From Datura wrightii (Eukaryota > Streptophyta > Magnoliopsida > Solanales > Solanaceae): a stretch of DNA of 64,000 nucleotides. Below are positions 56,275-64,000 of the stretch, in pieces (the stretch's first letter is position 1; every line of letters begins with the position of its first letter). The notes beneath the pieces were generated by a model. The model was not told the DNA's origin, did not search any database, and worked only from the letters and a program-made list of their open reading frames with translations. A program made the translations under genes and the position numbers. Location of the stretch: positions 56,602,501-56,666,500 of the forward strand of contig JASDFA010000003.1 in assembly GCA_035772735.1 (NCBI GenBank), in the 5' to 3' direction.

Positions 56275-58501
56275 TGTCACGACCCGAGCTTGGACCCCAG
56301 GCCGAGATACAGGACCTAGAACCACGAATGGCTCCAAGTCAAACCATGAAATGAACATGATAACTAAAGAACATACATCAAGTGGAGTCTGAAAATTGAA
56401 ATATGAATAAGAGGAAGTTTGAATAACATAACGATCATAAAACAGAGTCAACACTCGACAAAGCTGAAAATCTACATAATGTCTAATAAGCCTCTACTAC
56501 TATCTGATGAGATAATGGGACAACATCCCCAACTAGCTCGCTAAAGTATAAAACTGAATATAATAAAATCAAATGCTAAACTGAATGTCCTAGAAAGATG
56601 AGGAGTCACCAATGAGGGGAACTGAGCTAAACTACCGAAAACTGGATTAACGATGGAATTGAGTCTGAGCATTCGGACTTGCATCATGAAATTATACAAC
56701 ATAGAGTACGTGGTAAGTACTTGAAATGTATTAAGTATGAAAGGTAATTAAAACATACTGAGTAAATGTCAACTGAAATCATGCATATAAACATAAATCA
56801 TAAGCTCATGAGAATAAAGGTTGCATGCTGAAATCTGAATTTGAAACATGTATAGTCATAAGCTGAATATCATATCTGAATAGAATGACCAAAAGCTAAA
56901 ATAGAAATCATATGACTTTTCATAACTGAAATCATAAGTAAAAACTCATAAACTGATCATTGGGTCAAACCTTCTATAAATCATAATATCATAAGTCATG
57001 AACATAAATAATTGATATTATAATGAACAATGGGAGACTTGTCATAATCGATACAATCATGATAGAGCTTACATGATTCTCCAACTATCACACTCAAGCA
57101 GGTAGAGCCGTCCAAAACCTTGCCAAGGCTAAGGATACTACCATGATGTCGATATCAAGATAAAGGCCTCTTGCAGGCAGGGCAAACTCTCTTGAGAGAC
57201 CCCAAATAAATATATATAAACCTATGTTGGCATGTAGTTCTGAGACTGGGGAACCTTGGAAGCCCAAGCCTACTCAGTGCTAGAACTACACCCAAAAACA
57301 TGCATAGTGCTCCAATCCTTTTTCGACGAAGCTGAAATCAAAATTACATGCTTAGTCTAAAATCTAAACATGGAGAGTCTTGACTCTAAAACATATCATA
57401 AGTTGTAGTGAGAGTCTTGGCTCCAAAACATATGATAAGATGATCTTATTAGCCTTGGCTAAATCATGAAAACATACTTAATTTGTGTGGGTTTTTCCAA
57501 ATCTTAAAATCATAAGTAAAAATCATGAATTCATACACGGATAATTTATAAACATTCATTCATTCTACTCATCATACTTGAAATAATGAATTATAAACAT
57601 CACTTTTCATAAAACTTGCATAATAGGGCATAAGTTTTTAAAAATTTGAAATCATGAATTCATAAATAATTTGGGTATAAAATCTGCCCATGAATTTGAG
57701 GGGAAATTTGGGCATGTGAGGGAAAGGGAACCCTCATTAATACCCTTACATACCTGGTAAGTTTAATCTCAACTTGACTTTGAAAGACAAGAGAATTGAG
57801 GAAGAATTGATAGGATTCAAGCTTGATCTACAAAAGGAATTTCTAAACTTTACTTACATGGGAGTTGAATGAATTAGAATAGGTTAAACTCCCTTAAAAC
57901 ACTCTTTTCGGGTCTTAGAACGACGTAGTTTAGGGCTTAGGAGCTTAGGATTTATGAAAACACCTTAATAATTTTCCTGGAAAAGTGATTCTGCTAGTCC
58001 CAACTAGGGACCTACTGAGTTGTTGGGTTCACTGATGACTTGTGGTCCTCACTCATTACCACTACTATAATCTTCCGTGACTCTGAACTTCCTAAATAAC
58101 AGAGGACTCGACAGGTCGTTAGGAGGAATGACGACTCATCACATGCACTTATTGTCACCACTGGAAGTTCTATCCTTCTTTCTCAGCCACCCTAACAACG
58201 ACCCACTTGATGAGTCATGAAGTGACACCATGACTCGTTCCTTCACCCGTTAAGTCTCTTGGACTGTAACTTACTCAGCATACAATGGGTTGACTAATGA
58301 CTCATTGGGTCACACTATGAGTCGTCACACTATCCATTGTGAACCCCTGACAATGACTCTTCACCAGTCTGGCAGCTCTTAATGGGTCACTCAACGATCC
58401 ATTAAGTGACCTAACGAGTTGTTCTATGACCTGGTGCAGGTTTTCCTAATTCTTCCGATTCAACCCTCGGGTCTGATCTTAGGGACTTTTGGGATATTAC
58501 A
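56275..58501 (-). repeat. Element F 5' LTR (2227 bp)
   Basis: TGTCACGACCCGAGCTTGG to GGGATATTACA. Clearly more diverged from its partner at 25031-27419 than the D or inverted-element LTR pairs are, so F is older. The U3 part (57990-58490) is dense in ACGAGTCGT and GACTCATG-like words. Confidence 0.9.
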
Positions 58502-58506
58502 AACAC

Positions 58507-59515
58507 CTCCCAATATTATGAAAAACAAGAGTGATAGGTATACATACCATGTGAGAAGTGAGAATGAGAAAAATTGAGAACTTGAAGTTGTTTTGCTCGA
58601 CCAAGGCCAATCCAAAAAGCTTGAATTTCTTACATTTTGGGAGAGAATAGTTTGATAAGTGATGGATAAAACAACACAAACATTAAAAATAACTAAAATT
58701 AAAAGAACTTAGGTTGCCTCCCAAGAAGCGTGTTATTTTAATGTCATGGCTCAACGGGTTCATCTCTAACATCATTCATTGGGAGGATCATCCTCCCAAT
58801 CAACTTCATATGCACTTGTACTCCGTTGCTCCTAGTCCTCATCAAGTACTGCAACCACCTTACATTCATCAGGGGATGTTGTTGGTTGACATACATTAAA
58901 AGTGACCTCTTCACCACCAACTCTAAATTTCAATTCCCCTAGCTCTACATCAACAAGTGCTCTTATCGTGGCTAGAAATGGTCACCCCAAAATGATAGGC
59001 ACCTCAATATCCAAGTCACAATCCAACATGACAAAGTCGGCTGGTAGAATGAACTTTTCCATCCGCACTAAGATGATATACCATTAATAACCTCATCGTT
59101 GTAGGTTTGGGACTTCCCAAACCTAGCTTTTTGAAGATTATGTTAGGCATTAGATTAATGCTAGCCTCGAGATCACATAATTCCTTGTTGAACATACATA
59201 TCCCAATAGTGTAAGGGATAGTGAATGCTCTGGGATCCTTTTTCTTGGAGCAAGGTTGCTAGCCATCACAACACTATAGTGATAAGACACCTCTCACGGT
59301 GCCTGCATCCGCTCTCTTTTTTTTCTTCAGTGGCTCTTTCATGAATTTAACATATCCTAGCATTTGGAGCAATGCATCAACTAGCGGTACGTTGATGGAC
59401 AACTTGCTAAACATATCAATGAATTTCGGAACTGGTTTTCCTCTTTCTTTTTCACTTACCACTAAGGGTATGGAGGTGGGATTCTAGGCTCTTGTCCTTG
59501 CCCTCTTTCTCAACA
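58507..59515 (-). pseudogene. Element G protease remnant and pol junction
   Basis: On the minus strand: KPVPKFIDMFSKLSINVPLV (59440-59380), LGYVKFMKEPLKKKKR, then the protease active site as CDLEASINLMPNIIFKKLGL (about 59175-59115; the family has DLGAS, so Gly is Glu). FILPADFVMLDCDLDIEVPI, LGRPFLATIRALVDV and ELKFRVGGEEV follow. Where RT should begin the sequence runs into the non-coding phrase cgcttcttgggaggcaacct (about 58731-58712). RT, RNase H and integrase are therefore absent. Confidence 0.75.
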
Positions 59516-61084
59516 TCAACATCTTTTGGAGTAACAACCACCATCACGTTCCTCTTTATCATCAACACAACTTGGTGCTTTTGGCACCATATCTTTCACT
59601 CCATCATTTGTTATTGGATCAATAGCTTGTTTGGCCTTCACACCCGCATCGGCCACAATTTTTCCACTCCTAGTGACAATTGCCATGCAATGGCCATCCT
59701 TCTTTAGATTTGGTATGGTATCACTTGGGAGGGTTCCTTTCATCCTGGGGTTCATTTGTGATGAAAGGTGGTTCATTTGAGCTTCCAAATGCTTAATGGA
59801 AGCCGAATGAGAACTCACCATTTGAGCAAGGTTAGACACCTCCCCTTTAAGCTCCCTCACCCCACTATCCGTAGACTCAACCTTATTCAAAACTCATGCC
59901 AACATCTCCTCTATCTTTGAGTTACCAACATCACTCACTCAGAGTTGCATTCGGGGTGCCTCAACCTTAGGAGGGGGAAAATATGGATTTGAACTTCTAT
60001 GGCATCATTCCCCTTCTCGATGTTTCCATCTATTATTCCTATTATTCCACCATTGAATATTCCAATTCCTCAAACCTTTGATTATTCCAATTCCTCAAAC
60101 CTTGATTCTCGTCATGAGGATGCCAAGGGCCTTGGTTGGCACCTTGATATCCCAAACGAGAACCCCCCACTTGGCCAGCCATATATTGACACTCTTCTTT
60201 ATATCTTGGAGGTGAATCCTCCCCTTCATATTGCATGTGGCCTTGGGTTCCAACCGCGTTTACACTCTTGGCACCAACTCCCATCACATGCTTGGTCATT
60301 AGCTCAAGATGGGTCATCATTTTAGCCATGGTCTCATCCCTTTCTTCATCATATTTTCTCATGTCCGCAGTCACAAGGCTGGAACTAGCACCATTTGAGG
60401 ATACCTCAGTGTCCCTAGTATGCCATGCTCGGTACATTTTGGTCATTTGATCTAAGAGATATTTGACCAATCCATATGTTCGGTCCATCAAGGACCCAAC
60501 AACGAGATTATTGGCCACAGACTTATATATCGAGTCAAGTGAGAGATAAAAGCTTTAGAGAAGAGCTCTATCAGAAAACCCATGGTTTGGACATATTGCA
60601 ACTTTCTTTTTGAATCAGCCAAACCACATGCAAAGGTTCTCCCGAGAGTTATCAAAAATTGTTGATTTCATCCCTTAATTATAACATCCTCGATGGAGGG
60701 AAGAACCTATCCAAGAAAGCCTTCATCAATGCTTGCCAAAAAGTAATACACCCTAGGGGAAGCTCCTCTGGCCAAACAATGGCTTCTCTGTCAATGAGAA
60801 TGGGAAAATCCTTAGTCAAATCGACTCTTGGCTAATATTGGTGATATTAAAGGGCTTGTAGATTTCAAAGAAGTTTCGAAGGAATCTATTAGTGTCTCCA
60901 CTTGGTTTCCCTCCAAAGAGTCCTTTCATTTGTAGCAAGTGTAACATAGTGTTGGTCACATGAAACATCACATTCCCTCTGTAGGTGGTAGGAGAATGAC
61001 ATCCACTATATCAGGCAACATGGGCTCATCCTCGTCTTGGTCTATGCGGCCATCCACAGAAACCACTTGCGAGTCTTGGCTCAT
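59516..61084 (-). pseudogene. Element G gag (Athila-like)
   Basis: ATG taken at 61084: MSQDSQVVSVDGRIDQDEDE. After a stop, the core (60950-60560) reads MLHLLQMKGLFGGKPSGDTN, RNFFEIYKPFNI, LRIFPFSLTEKP in shifting frames. 60042-60518 is open: LVVGSLMDRTYGLVKYLLDQ, MTKMYRAWHTRDTEV. The last open piece, 59516-59890, has the helical IKHLEAQMNHLSSQMNPR and LPSDTIPNLKKDGHCMAIVT with TRSGK, the usual C-terminal end of Athila-type gag before protease. The order and motifs identify the lineage; the copy is dead. Confidence 0.8.
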
Positions 61085-61187
61085 TAGATCCAACCTAAAC
61101 AAGCCGTTGAAAATAATAACAAATATAAATTTGCACAAGATGCTTGAATAGTTCGAATTAACAATAACTCTAGGCTATCATGCCTAG

Positions 61188-61205
61188 TCCCTGGCAATGG
61201 CGCTA
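61188..61205 (-). other. Element G primer binding site, tRNA-Asp type (decayed)
   Basis: The minus strand reads TAGCGCCATTGCCAGGGA, close to the TGGCGCC(A/G)TTGCC(A/G)GGGA type, four bases inside the 5' LTR. Confidence 0.8.
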
Positions 61206-61209
61206 AAAT

Positions 61210-62675
61210 TGTTCACGTCCAAATCCACTTTTCGCTAGGAGATAGTGTACATGAGCAATATAATTTACCCAACTTTATGAGTCGGGGTCGAATCCACAGG
61301 GAATAGGAATAAGTTGTATGCCAACCTAAACTAGTTAGCATTATTGTATCACAATACATAAAATAATTGTTGGGGGAAAACATGAAAACACTATATGATT
61401 CTACTCAATATCAAAATGAAATAATGCAAGTTGAAGCAAGAAAGAGAGAAAATACTAGGAATGTGCTATTGATGGGGAATCAATAGGATTGGGCATAGTC
61501 AACAAGTAGAATCAACTACTAACATGAATAGCCATGGACAAGTTTATACCCGATGTCTGTCGACAACTTGGCATATTCTACTTGAGTTCTTTCAAACCTC
61601 AAGCTCAATTAACACATTACCAATATTGGCTTGGGGAATAATTAAGATATTTCTAGCTATAATACTTAAATTGAGTTATGAAAATGGGTTTTTCTATTTC
61701 TAGCCCAACCCTACATTTACAAAACTCAAATCCTCACTAATTCTTTCTCACCCATACCTTACTTCCATTTTTTAAGAAAGAGCAAGATAAGTAAATATAA
61801 TCTATATTTGCAACCATAAATATTTGCATTGAAACTTAGAGAAAGCATTAGATTCATGCATAATAAGTAATTCTAAGACTAAATTAACAACACCTAATCA
61901 AATGTCACCCACATCAAGCACACACCACTAGCAACCAAATTAACTACTCATGAATGTGAGTAAAAGAGTTAAAGAAATAAGAGATTCAATAACATTCATA
62001 ATTGAATAGTAAATTTGAGCTTCAATGTTTGCTTTAATGTGTACTTCAATGGAGAACTTCTTACCCTAAAAGAATTGAAGAAGAAGAAGGAGAAGAAGAC
62101 TATCTCTTACTTCTCTCTATAATTCTCTCTTTACAAATTAGCTTCTCCAAAAAGTACTCTCTCTACAAAGATGAAAAGTGTGTATAAAATAGGGAAAGTC
62201 TGCTTTTCCTCGTACTGAACGAATTTTCATTTTTCCCTCAGAAGATTCTAAATCATTCTTGTGTCAGATCGAGACAGCTTTGCCCTTCTCAGTACGACGT
62301 CACTTACATGGCACCTGTGCTTCCTAGGTGCCCATCCACGAGATGCAGGTGCTTTGTCGTTCATGGCAGATTGTCCAATTCGACTTCAGCGTTGCTCCTA
62401 CATTTTGGGGGTGCCCGACCGCGTTTCGCAATTTTTCTCCAATCTAAGGGCAGCTCACTTGGGCATCTCACATGAGTTTCGCTAGTATCAAACCTACGAA
62501 ACGTAGGTCTCCCTTTCCCAACATCTGCTCTTTGTTCAATCTCTTTGTTTTCTTTGTTTGAGCCTAATACCTGCAAAATCAAAGAAAAAGGCATAAAACC
62601 TTCCTAGATGAGTTGAAAATAGAGCAAAAGCTCCTGCTTAGAAGCCTAATGAGTTGGTAAATTACCAACTCATCA
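61210..62675 (-). repeat. Element G 5' LTR (1466 bp)
   Basis: From TGTTCACGTCC (61210) to CAACTCATCA (62675), with the target copy gactc after it. The U3 part (62290-62510) holds a run of ACCTGTG, GGTGC and GCAGGTG words. On the minus strand a TATA-like CTATTTTATAC follows at about 62186-62196. Confidence 0.85.
62649..62673. repeat. 12-bp-arm palindrome at the U3 tip of element G
   Basis: ATGAGTTGGTAA, one base, then TTACCAACTCAT: perfect 12-bp arms ending two bases from the LTR terminus (62675). Confidence 0.85.
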
Positions 62676-62680
62676 GACTC

Positions 62681-62970
62681 CTGACCACAACCCATTACAG
62701 GGATCGACGAGTCATACTGTGACTCATGCAATCAGGACTGTCTCTGCAGATGAAACCCACGACTCATGACTATGAGTTGTATCACCCTACCACGACTCAT
62801 GGTGCGGACTCATGGTCTGGGGAATGAAAATTTTCGAGGCTGGCCACGACTCCATTAATGACTCGTTACGTAAATCCACGACTCATATAACGAGTTATTT
62901 TGAGGAAAATTGCAATTTTTTCTGCTGGTTCTACGACGAGTCTAGGGTTTGATCTTAGGGACTTGTTACA
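62681..62970 (-). repeat. Element A 3' LTR, segment 5 (U3 end)
   Basis: Continues the A LTR after G's right target copy (ctgaccacaacccattac) and ends GATCTTAGGGACTTGTTACA, the same U3 tip as F (GATCTTAGGGACTTTTGGGA..TTACA). Dense in ACGACTCATG-like words. Confidence 0.8.
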
Positions 62971-63220
62971 TTATCTCCTCATTAGGATCATTTTTCCTTG
63001 AATGTTGATTAAGCATACTGAAAGGCTAGGGAAAGAATTACAATCCCAAAACTGAATAACCATAGTTGAAAACTAATGGAGTGACTGACTCCGGACTAGG
63101 ATACATGACTAAATTGAATTCGCGAAATATACATGTATACTATGACATGAATGGAATAAAGAGACATGAACTTGACATGAAACTGAATAGAGTACTAAGG
63201 AGGAAACTGGTACCTCATGC
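62971..63220 (-). other. Element A 3' untranslated region and decayed PPT
   Basis: The minus strand before the U3 tip reads ggatcctaatgaggagataa where F has ctcaagggagagatat. No gene. Confidence 0.55.
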
Positions 63221-64000
63221 TTAAATGGACCCGGATGGGAAAAGATGCGGGTATCTAGCTATCATATTTGCTTCGGCTTCCCACAAAAATCCCTCAACTA
63301 GCTGATTCCTCCATAAAACCTTCATGGAAGCTACCTCCTTATTCCTCAACTTGCGAACCTGAAAATCAAGGATCTTAACCGGGACCTCCTCATAAGTAAG
63401 GCTATCCTTCACCCCAATGCTTTCTACCAGAACAACTAAAGATGGGTCACCAATGCACTTTTTTAGCAAGGACGCATGGAAAACTTGATGCACCGAAGAT
63501 AACTCCGCTGGTAGCTCCAACTCATATGCCACCTTGCCAACTCATCTCAGAATCCTATAAGGACCAATATATCGGGTACTAAGATTCCCTTTCTTACTGA
63601 ACCTCATAACTCTCCTCATGGGAGACACCTTCAGAAACACCCAATCATCGACCTCGAACTCAATCTCTCTCCACACAACATCTACATAAAAGTTTTGGTG
63701 ACTCTGAGCTATTTTCAGCCTTTCTCAGATGAGCTAAACTTTCTCCATAGCCTCATGAATTGAATTCAATTCTATCAATGTAGCCTCACCAACCTCAAAC
63801 CATCCAATAGGTGATCTACACCTCCGCCCATAAAGAGCCTCAAATGGAGCCATCTGAATGCTGGAGTGATAACTGTAACTGTAACCAAACTCCATGAGAG
63901 GCAAGTGATTATCATAACTACCCTTGAAATGAATCACACACTCTCAACATATCTTCTAGAATTTGAATGGTCCACTCAGCCTGGCCATCTGTCTGTGGAT
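63221..64000 (-). pseudogene. Element A integrase end and chromodomain (runs off the window)
   Basis: Minus-strand reading from the right edge: HPQTDGQAEWTIQILEDMLR (catalytic Glu present), MEFGYSYSYHSSIQMAPFEA, WFEVGEATLIELNSI, then DWVFLKVSPMRRVMRF-like text. The last open run, 63221-63532, has YELELPAELSSVHQVFHASL, CIGDPSLVVLV and the chromodomain LDFQVRKLRNKEVASMKVLW with FLWEAEANMIARYPHLFPSG. The chromodomain is well kept (W, W and Y present). Stops separate the pieces at about 63533-63543 and 63733. Confidence 0.88.

Larger units (their letters stand above)
25031..58501 (-). mobile_element. Element F: chromovirus split by C-C' and carrying LTR fragment X
   Basis: Both LTRs are present and the target duplication aacac (25026-25030 and 58502-58506) is intact. 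On the minus strand: 5' LTR (58501-56275), decayed PBS, gag, protease, RT, RNase H, integrase, chromodomain, PPT, 3' LTR (27419-25031). C-C' (28703-51347) entered the integrase core: the reading frame of MDFI.GLPHTRRRYESIW is split across it. Net size is about 10.8 kb including X, or about 9.7 kb without it. Its LTRs are close relatives of the A LTR. Confidence 0.9.
20644..62675 (-). mobile_element. Element G: Athila-like, RT/RNase H/integrase lost
   Basis: Ends TGATCACATCC (20644) and ...CAACTCATCA (62675), flanked by gactc at 20639-20643 and 62676-62680. It is split by F (25031-58501). Read on the minus strand: 5' LTR (62675-61210), tRNA-Asp-type PBS, gag, protease remnant, then a non-coding tail, an env-position ORF (24093-22627) and a partial 3' LTR. 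The whole RT, RNase H and integrase part is missing between the protease remnant and the tail, so G depended on other elements or was deleted after insertion. Without F the element is about 8.6 kb. Confidence 0.8.
5712..64000 (-). mobile_element. Element A: outermost Ty3/gypsy chromovirus, extends beyond the window
   Basis: The left end reads TGTCACGACCAGAGCG, matching the U5 end of element F's LTR (TGTCACGACCCGAGC). The A LTR continues in pieces 5712-6178, 7961-8407, 10808-11350, 20414-20643 and 62681-62970, in the same order as the LTR of F, and ends GATCTTAGGGACTTGTTACA. Beyond it (62971-64000) lies the 3' end of a minus-strand polyprotein. Everything between the pieces is later insertion, most of it with a 5-bp target duplication. 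The 5' LTR, gag and most of pol lie off the right edge. This is the oldest element of the stack. Confidence 0.8.

Noticed and set aside
1..64000. tRNA genes and intact host genes
   Set aside because: I found no cloverleaf with A/B boxes and no intact non-transposon coding gene; tRNA-like words are primer binding sites.

Overview
The window is a repeat-filled stretch of a plant nuclear genome with no intact host gene. Ty3/gypsy polyproteins with C-terminal chromodomains (Tekay/Del-type), PBSs complementary to initiator tRNA-Met or tRNA-Asp, a Stowaway-like MITE and a decayed plastid-type 23S rRNA fragment point to a dicot. The repeat style looks like Solanaceae to me; that is recognition, not proof.

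Layout. Bases 1-5711 are AT-rich intergenic DNA holding a Ulp1-like protease pseudogene (1-441), a MITE (2679-2930), the 23S fragment (3058-3212), an exon-like remnant (3781-3930, minus) and AT-rich tandem repeats (4.2-5.4 kb). From 5712 to the right edge, everything lies inside one minus-strand element, A. Its 3' LTR (5712-62970) is split by H (6179-7960, Athila-like LTR plus 3' end), a solo LTR (8408-10802, TSD ttgag), B (11351-20408, minus, TSD aaaat) and G (20644-62675, minus, TSD gactc). G holds F (25031-58501, minus, TSD aacac). F holds an LTR fragment X (53858-54964) and a plus-strand tandem C-C' (28703-51347, TSD ggtaa with one base lost on the right). C holds two elements: an LTR element whose two LTRs are inverted to each other (32163-35641, TSD tacat) and D (36399-46823, plus, TSD gacag). 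The deepest chain is A > G > F > C > D. Most boundaries were fixed by LTR ends, 5-bp target duplications and reading-frame continuity of the interrupted polyprotein.

A, B, C, D and F are chromoviruses with the order gag - protease - RT - RNase H - integrase - chromodomain. All copies are broken by stops or frameshifts. D is the best preserved: complete LTRs, PBS, PPT and all domains, with about six in-frame stops and a few shifts. G is an Athila-like element that lost RT, RNase H and integrase but keeps gag, a protease remnant and an env-position ORF.

Most unusual points: (1) the inverted-LTR element, both LTRs exactly 1306 bp with both U3 ends outward and an intact TSD; (2) family-specific motif arrays just upstream of the TATA box in LTRs of otherwise unrelated families (GTGTCACGGAGG-type, ACGAGTCGT-type, ACCTGYG-type), in one case apparently flipped as a block; (3) the three-LTR tandem C-C'. 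Coordinates were counted by eye; edges without a TSD may be off by tens of bases.
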